56,606 nt of DNA from Pseudomonadales bacterium (GTDB lineage: Bacteria > Pseudomonadota > Gammaproteobacteria > Pseudomonadales > JANQJO01). A model generated the notes under the pieces. It was given only the letters and a program-made list of their open reading frames with translations, searched no databases and had not been told where the DNA came from. The stretch lies in NCBI GenBank assembly GCA_028281605.1, contig JANQJO010000088.1, forward strand, positions 1-56,606. Reading direction: 5' to 3'. A program made the position numbers and the translations under genes. Positions 45,128 to 53,676 of this stretch are shown here, one piece after another. Each line of letters starts with the position of its first letter. Position 1 is the stretch's first letter.

Positions 45128-46312
45128 CTACACTTGACTCAACCTATACAGATCACATGAATTGATATTAATCTGACTACTAATGGCTATCAGCTTATCT
45201 TTAGCAATGGCTCCACTGATCACTCTTTGCAAAGGAGCCACTTCTGATACTAATTCATACCTATTTTTTGGATCTTTAGGATAAACTTCATAAAAAGGCT
45301 CATATAATAAAGCACTTAAACCTCGAACATCTCTTTTACGCACCCATTGAACATCATTAAGGTTGTTGTTCAATAACGTTCTTGTAGTTTTTCTTGGAAT
45401 CGCACTAGCAATATCCACAACATCTGCTTCAACGACTCTTTTACTTTTAACACCCACTTCAGAAAAAAACTGTATATCAAGCACATTTGCATGCAAAAAA
45501 GAAAATTTATCAGCACTAAGAATACCAAGAGCTTCACAAAAACGAATAAAACTCTCAGCTTTTGAAATAGCCATTTTTTCACAATCAATCAAAGCAATTT
45601 GAGCCCCCGTTATGATGTGCAACATAATAGCTGTTATCGGCAAACCTGATCCCACGAAAGCAAACTTTACCTTATTCAAATCTCGACCAGCATAAGGCTT
45701 TTTCTGGGACCCTGGAAGCGGCTGAGTTAATAACTTTAGTTCTGTAATAACCAAATTTTCATAATGCTGAAAGTACCGAAAAGATAAGCATGAACTTATA
45801 TCAAAATAACTCTTAAGTTGCCTTGGAAAAGCAACCATGAGCGCTTTAAACAAAGCAAACCGCTTAGAGTAAGCCTTAAATTCAGATGCATCAATTAAAG
45901 ACTCAAGGGATTTCCTAATATATTGGATTTTATAAACTTCATTCAACTGCAGCATAACATCAAAAGTCTTTTCTTCCAGACAAGCCTCACTAGAAATGGA
46001 TATCCTTCGAATATTATCAACCAAAATTTTCTTAATATTAAAATCCCTCACTATTTGATTTTCCTGTTCGCAAGAGACAAACATTAATACTGTTTTAACT
46101 AAGCGATCTAGCCGCTCATTTACCTCAGGGCACGGATACAAGGCTTTTCGAACATTAGAAAAATTTTTCTCCCTTTTAGATAAACATTTGTAAACTTCTT
46201 CAAGCTGTTGCCAAATAAACTCAGGTATTGTAAGCTTATTAGTAATTTTTCGCTTACAAACAGTACTCATAGGAAAGTCGATCTGAGCCAGATCATTATC
46301 AGAATAGTTCAA
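45128..46312 (-). CDS. Nicotianamine-synthase-like enzyme
   Basis: This 394-residue protein has a helical N-terminal ~200 residues. A SAM-binding Rossmann core follows, with VKFAFVGSGLPITAIMLHII (compare FIGGGPLPLTGILLSHVYG of archaeal NAS), IALIDCEKMAISKAE as the acidic second strand and FLHANVLDI. It then shows RDVRGLSALLYEPFYEVYP, which aligns with the NAS segment Y.GMRAILYAPV. NAS/CntL enzymes transfer aminobutyrate from SAM to build metal-chelating opine-type metallophores. The protein is longer than archaeal NAS at the N-terminus. No CntM-type dehydrogenase is nearby; the neighbour is an ATP-grasp ligase. Family call probable, product unknown. Confidence 0.72.
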   Translation of the reverse strand: MNYSDNDLAQIDFPMSTVCKRKITNKLTIPEFIWQQLEEVYKCLSKREKNFSNVRKALYPCPEVNERLDRLVKTVLMFVSCEQENQIVRDFNIKKILVDNIRRISISSEACLEEKTFDVMLQLNEVYKIQYIRKSLESLIDASEFKAYSKRFALFKALMVAFPRQLKSYFDISSCLSFRYFQHYENLVITELKLLTQPLPGSQKKPYAGRDLNKVKFAFVGSGLPITAIMLHIITGAQIALIDCEKMAISKAESFIRFCEALGILSADKFSFLHANVLDIQFFSEVGVKSKRVVEADVVDIASAIPRKTTRTLLNNNLNDVQWVRKRDVRGLSALLYEPFYEVYPKDPKNRYELVSEVAPLQRVISGAIAKDKLIAISSQININSCDLYRLSQV

Positions 46313-46406
46313 GAATCAACTCCTTTTGATTCTAAATGTTAAACCTTAATTTACATCCAAAGCAATTGGGTTTTCGGGCGTATTAGCGCTGCACAAACCC
46401 GAACAT

Positions 46407-46631
46407 TCAATCGCGAAGGGTATACTTAAAAAGCTCTAATAAAAGCTTGCGTACAGCCTCTTTTGATGCAGGATCATTAAAATGTAAAAATTCTACGTGG
46501 ATCGGCTCACCCTTAAGCATCTTCTCAATCACATCCAAACTGGTCGATAAATTGACTTGATGAGCTTTGGGATGACGATCACTCAAAAACGGCCATTGCG
46601 TTTCATCTAATGCACATACATTGCCAAACAT
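46407..46631 (-). CDS. Small protein of unknown function, metallophore-locus member
   Basis: This 74-residue protein is not recognised. It is acidic-basic mixed with a central helix (SLDVIEKMLKGEPIHVEFL) and a C-terminal helix (EAVRKLLLELFKYTLR). It overlaps the 3' end of the upstream gene by 25 bp in another frame and has GAGG before its ATG, so translation is probably coupled. The NAS-like gene starts 94 bp further on. Confidence 0.55.
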   Translation of the reverse strand: MFGNVCALDETQWPFLSDRHPKAHQVNLSTSLDVIEKMLKGEPIHVEFLHFNDPASKEAVRKLLLELFKYTLRD

Positions 46632-47068
46632 AATTTATTAGCCTCGCTGCTTTCAATAGTTTCTAAATGATAAGGCGTGTACTCTTCGATAAAAGAAGCA
46701 TGCTGTGCACGATCCAATAAAATTCGCATGCAATTTTTTACATAGGCTTCCATTGTTTTATTTCTGAGAAACCCACCTAAAAACTGAAAAATCACTGCCA
46801 AGACCAGTTCAATTTCCCCTTGTTTTTTGAGATGCTGATAAATGTTTGATATGAAAATTGTGCTAACTCCCAGCTGCTGAATAGATTTTTCACCCCAACT
46901 AGGTTTGCAAAATTGTAGTTTGGCAACGTCCAAAGCATAAATCATGTAATGAAATGCTGAGCGATAGTCAATCAATTGGTAATAGAAATAGCCTTCATTC
47001 ATCCAGCTGACCCAATGTTCTTGTAAAGCCTGAACGGTGTATTGAGTGATTCTGCACATCTGTTTCAT
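46607..47068 (-). CDS. Helical protein of unknown function, first gene of the NAS-like locus
   Basis: This 153-residue protein is predicted all-helical (ALDVAKLQF, VSTIFISNIYQHLKKQGEIE, VLAVIFQFLGGFLRNKTMEA), with no signal peptide. I do not recognise a family. It heads the probable four-gene leftward cluster (unknown, unknown, NAS-like, ATP-grasp). The AT-rich upstream DNA (47100-47180) contains AAATTATTCTTATTT, a poor Fur-like half match only. Confidence 0.55.
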   Translation of the reverse strand: MKQMCRITQYTVQALQEHWVSWMNEGYFYYQLIDYRSAFHYMIYALDVAKLQFCKPSWGEKSIQQLGVSTIFISNIYQHLKKQGEIELVLAVIFQFLGGFLRNKTMEAYVKNCMRILLDRAQHASFIEEYTPYHLETIESSEANKLCLAMYVH

Positions 47069-47801
47069 GTGACTGTTTTACCTCTAATTTAACTCTATAT
47101 AGCTGTTTCTTTCAGCATATACGATAATATTTACAAACGCAAATATAAATGCAAATTATTCTTATTTAAAAAATGTTTCAGATATTCCTTTAATAGAGCT
47201 GCAAACTAAAAGAGAAGTATTTAAGCAGCTTTTGGTTGGATCAGTCCTTATTATGCCGAATTGTCTGATTCATATACATTTTTTGATTACATCTTGATCT
47301 TTAAATAACTCTTTCATACCATTGGGATAATTTTCCCACTTGTTGGTGCTCTCCATTTCTTGGTCAATCGTAATAATTGAATCAACTTGAACGAATCTCT
47401 GTTCAAGAGAGTTAGTGCCATGAAGCAATATGTTTTGAATGTATGTATTGACTTAGTTCGTATTTGCATTGTCGATGTGCTACTGATAAATATACGATAC
47501 ATTTCCTTGCTAGGTTATCAATGCTTCTCAACTGAATGCAATAATCACTTTTGTGCTCAGTAAAAAACGCTTTACCAACGTGGGTCATCACATCGTAACC
47601 GTATTTACTATGACTGGGAACAATTTTGTGATCTCCAGGTTTTACACCTAGTATGTATCTGTAACCCAATTCGCTTATAACCCTTATATATGGGGCGCTG
47701 GCAGCTAAAGCGTCTACAAAACCTTTTACAGTGAGTTTCGCCAGAAGAAGATAACCGATATGATTTGGTGGTCAGTATGAATTAAGTATGTAGCTCTGAT
47801 T
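47069..47801. other. Long non-coding region containing IS debris
   Basis: This is a 733-bp gap between the NAS-like cluster and the lipase gene. The left ~200 bp are AT-rich, presumably the promoter of the leftward cluster. The right part holds a decayed transposase fragment (see 47412-47723). A further open stretch at ~47281-47400 on the minus strand (DQEMESTNKWENYPNGMKEL) may be more of the same relic. No RNA gene was recognised. Confidence 0.6.
47412..47723 (-). pseudogene. Transposase fragment (DDE type)
   Basis: The open minus-strand frame reads GFVDALAASAPYIRVISELG then YRYILGVKPGDHKIV. This matches the middle of IS4-like/ISNCY-type transposases (...ADxLxxxxPxIRxL...MRFILGxKPGDHK...). 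Start, catalytic ends and terminal repeats are missing, and the frame ends in a stop at 47412. An old, inactive insertion next to the metallophore-like cluster. Confidence 0.65.
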
Positions 47802-48800
47802 TCAGTTGTCTTGCATGTGAATTTGATAAAGAGAATAAATGTAATCAGCAAAAACGGAATGAACCTTAGCTGAAGGATGAAGAGTATCGTAGAAAAAGTA
47901 CTGAGATGACTCCAGTGGATCTTCAGGGCATTCTTCTACCTCTTTACAAGCATCTGTTAAGTTAGTAATGCCATAAAAAGGTGCTCTTGAAACCAATGTT
48001 TTTAATAAACCATTAACATCAATAGCCATTACTTTTGGTTTAAGTGTATTTCTTCTTTCGGACTTGGCCACTTCTTGTAAAATGATGTCCAAATTTTCTG
48101 CTTGATAACTTAAAGAGGTGTTAAATACTTGCTGAATATGTTTGATTTGTTGATTTAGAAAGCGCTGTTCTTCTTGTTCTAATGTTTCATTTAATTCATG
48201 TAACGCTGGGGTTATAGTTAAATCTGGGGAATTGATCAGTATTATTTGGCGTGCACCGTGATCGATGAGTTTTAAAGCTTGTAATTTGATAATTCTAATA
48301 GCCTTTGAGATGACTTCCAGTCCATGGGTTAGATTTTCTGTAGCATCTCGAACATCGTTTGTACCTATGAACATAATGTACAGGGCATCTTTGGGGGCTG
48401 TATCGTTATGGTGCTTTAGAAAAACCTCTACTTGGTGTGATAAGTCTAGCCTAGTGACGCCACGTGCTGTGGCTGCTGAGAGGGCATAGTTTGTACCCAT
48501 GCTAAAGCCTAAATAATGTCTTGAAGGTCTTAAATTTAAACCAAATTTTTGGGCTAGAAACTCAGTTGTTTTTAAGCCATCACTGGTTGGTCTGAATATG
48601 TTTAAATTACCGTTGTCCGATAAGCTGTCCCCAAAAACAAAGATTTTTCTGGGTTGATTGGCTTGAGCTTCTGATAAAGTTATGGCTAACAGTACAACAA
48701 GGTATAAGGGAAGCGATAGAGTGAAGTATTCGAGCAAGCATGAGCTGGCTTTCAATAAAGTAGGTCGTTGTTGCATATAATTAAGCTGGGCTTTTTTCAA
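47802..48800 (-). CDS. Exported GDSL/SGNH lipase-acylhydrolase
   Basis: This 332-residue protein has a hydrophobic signal sequence (ending near SEAQAN) and an SGNH hydrolase domain. The blocks are IFVFGDSLSDNGN (nucleophile Ser), a Gly in the GFSMGTNYALSAATARG block, FIGTNDV, and FFYDTLHPSAKVHS with catalytic Asp/His. It resembles secreted phospholipase/lysophospholipase enzymes of Legionella and Vibrio. The frame opens at a TTG (48798-48800); the ATG 8 codons later is an alternative start. Single-gene unit. Confidence 0.88.
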   Translation of the reverse strand: MKKAQLNYMQQRPTLLKASSCLLEYFTLSLPLYLVVLLAITLSEAQANQPRKIFVFGDSLSDNGNLNIFRPTSDGLKTTEFLAQKFGLNLRPSRHYLGFSMGTNYALSAATARGVTRLDLSHQVEVFLKHHNDTAPKDALYIMFIGTNDVRDATENLTHGLEVISKAIRIIKLQALKLIDHGARQIILINSPDLTITPALHELNETLEQEEQRFLNQQIKHIQQVFNTSLSYQAENLDIILQEVAKSERRNTLKPKVMAIDVNGLLKTLVSRAPFYGITNLTDACKEVEECPEDPLESSQYFFYDTLHPSAKVHSVFADYIYSLYQIHMQDN

Positions 48801-49017
48801 AATGAACTGATAATACTCATTAAAAGTACGTCTGCATTATTTCTTGTTAATTTTTATTATATTCCAGTAGAGCTATAGTAGCAGTTATTTCTTTTTTTAA
48901 ATACTATTAATCTGCTGTATAAGATCAAGTTTACGTTATTTTTTGTGATGAAAATTTTCTGGAGCCTGAGAACGTTGAAAGTTTTAATTGGTTGAAAGTT
49001 TTGATTGGTTTTATCAC

Positions 49018-49986
49018 TTATACTTTTGCAAGTATCAAGCCGCGTACAGGTGCAGGGTAGCCTTCAATAGTATAACGCTTATCTTTTGGATCTAAAAATT
49101 GTGCCAGAGATTCATAAGTCATCCAGGCTGTTGTGCGTTGTTCGTCCGTTGTGGTTGTATTGGTATTTAACACTTCAATGTTGCTATAGCCTAGCTTTTC
49201 CAACCAGCTGATCAAGGTTTCAATGCTGGGAATAAACCAAACGTTGGGCATTTTCGCGTAACGATTCTTCGGCATGAGCGTGCGCCCTTTTTCACCCGTC
49301 ACAACTAAGGTCTCTAATATCAATTCACCTGTGGGCTTGAGGGCTGCCTTGAGTTGTAATAAGTGATCTAAAGGCGATCTCCGATGATAGAGGACTCCCA
49401 TTGAAAAAACTGTATCAAATGCATGGGTGTTCATAGGAAAATCTTCAAATCGAAGCGGCAATACGTAGGAAGGTAAATCACCCAAGTATTGTCGTAAAGC
49501 CTGCCATTGTAACACATAGCGTGGTGAGGGGTCCAAGCCAATAACCGTGCGTGCGCCAGCTCCAAGCATGCGCCAACCATAGTAACCATTTGCACAACCT
49601 ACATCGAGGACGAATTTGTCGCGTAGATCGATGTATGGGGCTAATCTTGACCATTTGAAATCAGAGCGCCACTCAGTTTCAAGTTCTAAACCAAAAATTT
49701 CAAATGGCCCTTTACGCCAAGGTTGCAATTGCAGCAGTTGCTTTTTTAATTGTGTGCGGGTTGTATTTGAGCAATCATCGCTGTGTCCGATTTGAATAGC
49801 ATTGTTATTTAAGTTCATGTAGCTTGCTTGTATTGTTGGCAGCTTTTCTAAAATGGTATACCATTTGGGTAGATCACCCCAACGTTTAACGGATAGTCCT
49901 TGTTGAATTTGATCAGGTAGACGATTGGACCAATCCTTTAAATTTGTTTCTTGAAGCAAAAAGTATAAACTGTCGTAATTAATCAT
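49018..49986 (-). CDS. cmoB: tRNA U34 carboxymethyltransferase
   Basis: This 322-residue protein is collinear with CmoB: WRKGPFEIFGLELETEWRSD, FVLDVGCANGYYGWRM (SAM/cx-SAM site), FDTVFSMGVLYHRRSPLDHL and a C-terminal GYPAPVRGLILAK. It uses carboxy-SAM made by CmoA to form cmo5U at the tRNA wobble position. Overlaps cmoA by 4 bp (ATGA). Full length. Confidence 0.96.
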   Translation of the reverse strand: MINYDSLYFLLQETNLKDWSNRLPDQIQQGLSVKRWGDLPKWYTILEKLPTIQASYMNLNNNAIQIGHSDDCSNTTRTQLKKQLLQLQPWRKGPFEIFGLELETEWRSDFKWSRLAPYIDLRDKFVLDVGCANGYYGWRMLGAGARTVIGLDPSPRYVLQWQALRQYLGDLPSYVLPLRFEDFPMNTHAFDTVFSMGVLYHRRSPLDHLLQLKAALKPTGELILETLVVTGEKGRTLMPKNRYAKMPNVWFIPSIETLISWLEKLGYSNIEVLNTNTTTTDEQRTTAWMTYESLAQFLDPKDKRYTIEGYPAPVRGLILAKV

Positions 49987-50732
49987 ACTGATGGTTGTTT
50001 GTAGGCGATCAAGGTGATGAAGTTTAAACTTTGAGATAGGGGATAAACATGATTAAATCCCACGCTTTTTAAACGTTTAATGTGTTCCTCTTGAGTTTCT
50101 GTTATTAATACGTTTTCTAAGGCTTGGTGCTTTTGACTGATTTCGAGTTGGCTATAGCCTTGGGTTTGTTTGAATTGATGGTGTAGTTGTGTCATGGTGT
50201 TCTGTTCTATGGGATTTTGAAAGGATATTTTCTCTGATAAGAGTAAGGCCCCATTTGGAGTCAGTTTATGAAAAATTTTTTTTAAAAGCATTGTGCGTTG
50301 CTCGATGGGGATGAACTGGAGGCAGTAGTTTAACACAACATATGAGGTATTCTGTAGGGGCATTGCCAGAATATCGGCACAGATTAAGTGGGTTTCAATA
50401 GGGTCACTATCTAACGTTAAAAGCTGCTTTGCTCTTTTAAGCATAGCCATGGATCTATCAATGGCTATGATTTTAACACCAGTTTGTTTGATGTGTGAGC
50501 GTATAGCCACAGTCGCTGTGCCCAAGGAGCAACCTAAGTCATAGACAAAGGTATTGGCTTGAACAATTTGCGCGGCTAGGTTCCCGATTAATTGAATCAC
50601 AGTGCTGTAGCCAGGAACAGAGCGTTGTATCATATCAGGAAAAACAGCGGCTACTGTTTCATCAAACTTGAAGGTCGGAACTTTTGGCGTGAACTTTTGG
50701 TAAAGTGTATCTTTTTGTTGCTTTGTGTGCAC
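49983..50732 (-). CDS. cmoA: Carboxy-SAM synthase
   Basis: This 249-residue protein carries the CmoA marks FDETVAAVFPDMIQRSVPGY, VYDLGCSLGTATVAI, IAIDRSMAMLKRA and VVLNYCLQFIP. It makes carboxy-S-adenosyl-methionine from SAM and prephenate for CmoB, encoded immediately downstream. Normal length. Confidence 0.96.
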   Translation of the reverse strand: MHTKQQKDTLYQKFTPKVPTFKFDETVAAVFPDMIQRSVPGYSTVIQLIGNLAAQIVQANTFVYDLGCSLGTATVAIRSHIKQTGVKIIAIDRSMAMLKRAKQLLTLDSDPIETHLICADILAMPLQNTSYVVLNYCLQFIPIEQRTMLLKKIFHKLTPNGALLLSEKISFQNPIEQNTMTQLHHQFKQTQGYSQLEISQKHQALENVLITETQEEHIKRLKSVGFNHVYPLSQSLNFITLIAYKQPSV

Positions 50733-50761
50733 GGGTTGAGATGTATCTTTATTATGTTTAC

Positions 50762-51529
50762 TTAAGAGACTTTTTTCATTAAAACAGTCTTAGCTTGGTT
50801 GATTTTTGCTGCTAGATAAGTGTTGCCACCGCGGTCTGGATGTAACTTCTGCATCAGTTTGCGGTGAGCGGCTACAATGTCTTTTTCAGTCGCGTTAGGT
50901 TGTATGCCTAAAATATCATAAGCTTCTTCTGTTGTCATGCTGTAGCTGTTTTGTCCTGTTGAGTGTGTATTTTGGACTTGTACGTGATTTTGCCAGTCAG
51001 GTCCATAGCGCTTTTCTAAGTAAGTGATTAATAATTCTATGGATTCATCGTTTTCGTTTTGTGCCTGCTTGAATAAATCGGTTAATTCTGTGGTGTTGAG
51101 GCTTTCTAAAGTTCGACCTGCAAACGGGCCTTTAAGAACTTCTCCGGATAGGGAGGCGGTACTATGGTTTAGCTTCATTTTGAGCAAATGGGTATGAACG
51201 GTGGAGTAGTCAGGGGAATGAGCAGTGTTGGCTTCAGGCTGTTGGAACTGTTTACGTTGGTAGAATTGCTGCATCAATTGTCGTATCAGCGGGAAAAAGC
51301 GAATTGCCAATGGTAGGCCGCCCCGTAATATAGGAATTAGGCTGGCAAGTAAAAATCCTAGAACGTGTACTTTTTGCGTAATGACCAATAGTAAGACCAC
51401 ACAGGCTATTAAGGCGGTGACTAGTTTAACTTGTTGTTGCCATTGTCCTTTAGGACCAAACAGCAGTTGTTTAACTAACCATACTAGGGTGATGAGAATG
51501 ACTATGGCAAAGAGTAGACGCAGGAACAT
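50762..51529 (-). CDS. Membrane-anchored J-domain protein
   Basis: This 255-residue protein has two or three N-terminal membrane helices (~1-20, ~35-60 and possibly 60-80) and a basic linker. The C-terminal J-domain is TEEAYDILGIQPNATEKDIV...LMQKLHPDRGGNTYLAAKIN, with the essential HPD and the short Pam18/TIM14-like end. It would recruit DnaK to the inner membrane. It follows the vWA gene by 14 bp; the two are probably co-expressed. Confidence 0.87.
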   Translation of the reverse strand: MFLRLLFAIVILITLVWLVKQLLFGPKGQWQQQVKLVTALIACVVLLLVITQKVHVLGFLLASLIPILRGGLPLAIRFFPLIRQLMQQFYQRKQFQQPEANTAHSPDYSTVHTHLLKMKLNHSTASLSGEVLKGPFAGRTLESLNTTELTDLFKQAQNENDESIELLITYLEKRYGPDWQNHVQVQNTHSTGQNSYSMTTEEAYDILGIQPNATEKDIVAAHRKLMQKLHPDRGGNTYLAAKINQAKTVLMKKVS

Positions 51530-51543
51530 AGGTGAATGAATAG

Positions 51544-52275
51544 TTATCGAGTTAAGTGTTGGGTCAATTGCTTGACCTGTTGTGATTTGTCTTGTAAATA
51601 GTTTTGTAGAGCCTGTTTGCCAGCAGTGGCAAAGACGGCCACGGCGCCTAACAGTTCAGCCAGCTGTGCTGGACTGTTGGTATTAAAGGGCATGTGCGCG
51701 CCACTAGACAGTTTTGTTAATTGTTTTAGGGCTTGGCTTGCAAAAGGGTCATTGCCTTCTTGGAAGGCAAACAGAGGCAATGTTAGTAGGCCCATTTGGC
51801 CTGCCAAATGGCAGAGATGGTCGACATCTTCTTCCACTGCATCACCAATAAAGATGAGTGCTTGAATGCGTTTTTGACGATGCTCCTTCAGAGCATGGGT
51901 TAAGACCTTTTCAATCTGTGTATAGCCACCATGGCATTGGATGCCTTGCATACGTGCTTTTACTGAGTCGGCATGGTATAACCAAGGACTGGAAGTAAAC
52001 TCATTGTGACCACGGTAGTAGCACAATTGTAGAGAAAGGCCACCCAATGTATGTGTCGCATTGAACATCGCGTTTTGTATTTCTCTGGCTTGATCCCATG
52101 CGGGTTGACGACTAGCTGTTGCATCGACAGCAAAGAGCAGGCGCCCTGCGGCTTGTGGTTGCGATGCTTTGGTTCTAGCTTGTGTCAGAAAACCTTTGAT
52201 TTCAGAAGGGCTTGAAACGGTTTGAGTGTTTTTGATGTCCTTTGACGACATTGTAATTGGTACCGTCTTTAACAT
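51544..52275 (-). CDS. vWA-like domain protein
   Basis: This 243-residue protein has a Rossmann-type vWA-like domain: LLFAVDATASRQPAWDQA (MIDAS-like D-x-T-x-S variant), GGYTQIEKVLTHAL (conserved Thr), ALIFIGDAVEED and TLPLFAFQEGND. No signal peptide. Such proteins occur with membrane J-domain proteins in other proteobacteria; function unknown. It is the first gene of the pair. Start at the first ATG, with an in-frame ATG 8 codons later. Confidence 0.8.
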   Translation of the reverse strand: MLKTVPITMSSKDIKNTQTVSSPSEIKGFLTQARTKASQPQAAGRLLFAVDATASRQPAWDQAREIQNAMFNATHTLGGLSLQLCYYRGHNEFTSSPWLYHADSVKARMQGIQCHGGYTQIEKVLTHALKEHRQKRIQALIFIGDAVEEDVDHLCHLAGQMGLLTLPLFAFQEGNDPFASQALKQLTKLSSGAHMPFNTNSPAQLAELLGAVAVFATAGKQALQNYLQDKSQQVKQLTQHLTR

Positions 52276-52643
52276 AGTAACTGATTGGTGACTGTTGAGA
52301 GCGGCGAAATTAAAGTTAATATGAATACTTTATGGGGGTCAAGAGCAAGAGTTCAAGTGCTAAAATAATATACTGTGACCAGTGTCTTTTTGATTGAATT
52401 GTAACCTTTTATTTAATTTTATGGATACAGTGTTAGAGATTTTTAGGTGCTTTATCGTAGGGGATGGGTTTTTGTACTAGGTTGTGTTGAAATGGTAATA
52501 TTCTTGCTTGGTTGGGTTTTGCATTGATTGATGACAAAAAAGGTATCACGTGAGGTCGGGCCTTGAAGCTTGATGCCTTATATTTTTAATTTATTATAAA
52601 CAGCCATGAGCGATGCAATTTTCGTCACCCCAAGTGATGAAAA
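52276..52643. other. Divergent intergenic region upstream of the Smr gene
   Basis: These 368 bp are AT-rich and hold the promoters of the vWA and Smr genes. At its right edge are a 17-codon mini-ORF (ATG 52605-52607, MSDAIFVTPSDENCISR) and a stem-loop described separately. Nothing else coding was found. Confidence 0.5.
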
Positions 52644-52646
52644 TTG
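52616..52646 (+). promoter_or_regulatory. Stem-loop upstream of the Smr gene
   Basis: CAATTTTCGTCAC, a 5-nt CCCAA loop and GTGATGAAAATTG form a 13-bp stem with one G-U pair. It ends 24 bp before the Smr start codon and lies within the mini-ORF starting at 52605. It may affect translation or transcription of the gene; no T-tract follows. Confidence 0.5.
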
Positions 52647-52670
52647 TATTTCACGGTAAATAAAACAGCT

Positions 52671-53234
52671 ATGAATAATGATGAGCACGAGCATGATTTT
52701 TTTGTGAAAGCTATGATGGGTGTTGAGCCCTTAGCAAAAGCAAATCGCCACATTGAAACTCATCAGCGACAACGTTCTACTAAAGTGAGTCTGGCGCAAA
52801 AGCTACATCGGCAGGCGGCCACAACAGTTAGGCCTTTGAAGCACAAGAAAGGTTTGTCGTTAGAATTGAGGCAAAGTGTGGGCCCGTATGAAAGCATCAG
52901 TTATAAAAGAGCGGGCGTAAAAACCCGTGAATTTCGTCAATTAAAATTGGGACGTTATCAAACGGAAGCGGTATTGGATTTGCATATGATGCGTGTTGAG
53001 CAAGCCAGTCAAGCTGTTTGGAATTTTGTATCAGAAAGCCAGAGCATGGGTTATCGTGTTGTTACCATTATTCATGGGAAGGGGTTACATTCTGTGTCTG
53101 GCGTGGCTTTGCTGAAAAGCCTTTGCATGGATTGGCTGATGCAATTGCCAGCAGTATTAGCTTTTCATAGCGCACAACCTAAGGATGGTGGAACGGGTGC
53201 TGTTTACGTGCTTTTACGTAGGAATAGATCATAA
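52671..53234 (+). CDS. Smr-domain nuclease-like protein (SmrA/YdaL-type)
   Basis: From the ATG at 52671 the protein has 187 residues; the frame also opens at a TTG nine codons earlier, which is less likely. The N-terminal half is basic and hydrophilic. The C-terminal Smr domain has VLDLHMMRVEQA (LDLH) and TIIHGKGLHS (HGKG), ending GAVYVLLRR. Stand-alone Smr proteins are DNA/RNA endonucleases or ribosome-associated factors. Confidence 0.9.
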   Translation: MNNDEHEHDFFVKAMMGVEPLAKANRHIETHQRQRSTKVSLAQKLHRQAATTVRPLKHKKGLSLELRQSVGPYESISYKRAGVKTREFRQLKLGRYQTEAVLDLHMMRVEQASQAVWNFVSESQSMGYRVVTIIHGKGLHSVSGVALLKSLCMDWLMQLPAVLAFHSAQPKDGGTGAVYVLLRRNRS

Positions 53235-53430
53235 TATCTATGCAAATCTTTTTGCATCGTTGCATTGTGCAGAGTGACGAAAATTCGTTCACAGTGAATT
53301 GTTTGTAGCTGAGTCCGTTGGTTTGCATCTGGTCAGGTGAGGTTGTATATTACGCCCGTTTGTAGTAGTTAAATTGATTAAGAATTCATTTAATTTGAAT
53401 CGTGTTTTTAAATTTGAGGGGGAATGATAA

Positions 53431-53676
53431 GTGAAAAAGCAGCAGTTTGCGTCACAAGTGCAAGCCGGGATAGGACGGGAATTACTTTGGCCTCAACAAA
53501 AGAGTTTGTATTTTTGTCGCCGTTGGGCCGACTTAATCTTGCAAATGTTTGAAGATGGCTATAGCGCAGAAGTGACTATTAAAACTGTAGTGCCTTTGAT
53601 GCATGAGGATGAGCAAAAAAATAATGTGGAATCTGATCTGAAGAGTCAAACTGTAAAAATGTGGGCGTATGCGTAA
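53431..53676 (+). CDS. Small protein of unknown function before the SCP2/ABC1 genes
   Basis: This 81-residue protein starts at GTG with a strong GAGGGGG upstream. It is helical (WPQQKSLYFCRRWADLILQM, SAEVTIKTVVPLM) and has no recognised family. It overlaps the SCP2 gene by 8 bp (53669-53676), so the three genes to 55430 form one operon. Its spacing and coupling argue that it is real. Confidence 0.6.
   Translation: MKKQQFASQVQAGIGRELLWPQQKSLYFCRRWADLILQMFEDGYSAEVTIKTVVPLMHEDEQKNNVESDLKSQTVKMWAYA

Noticed and set aside
47141..47175. Fur box before the NAS-like cluster
   Set aside because: Only a partial half-site match (AAATTATTCTTATTT), much weaker than the two sites at 40756 and 40890.
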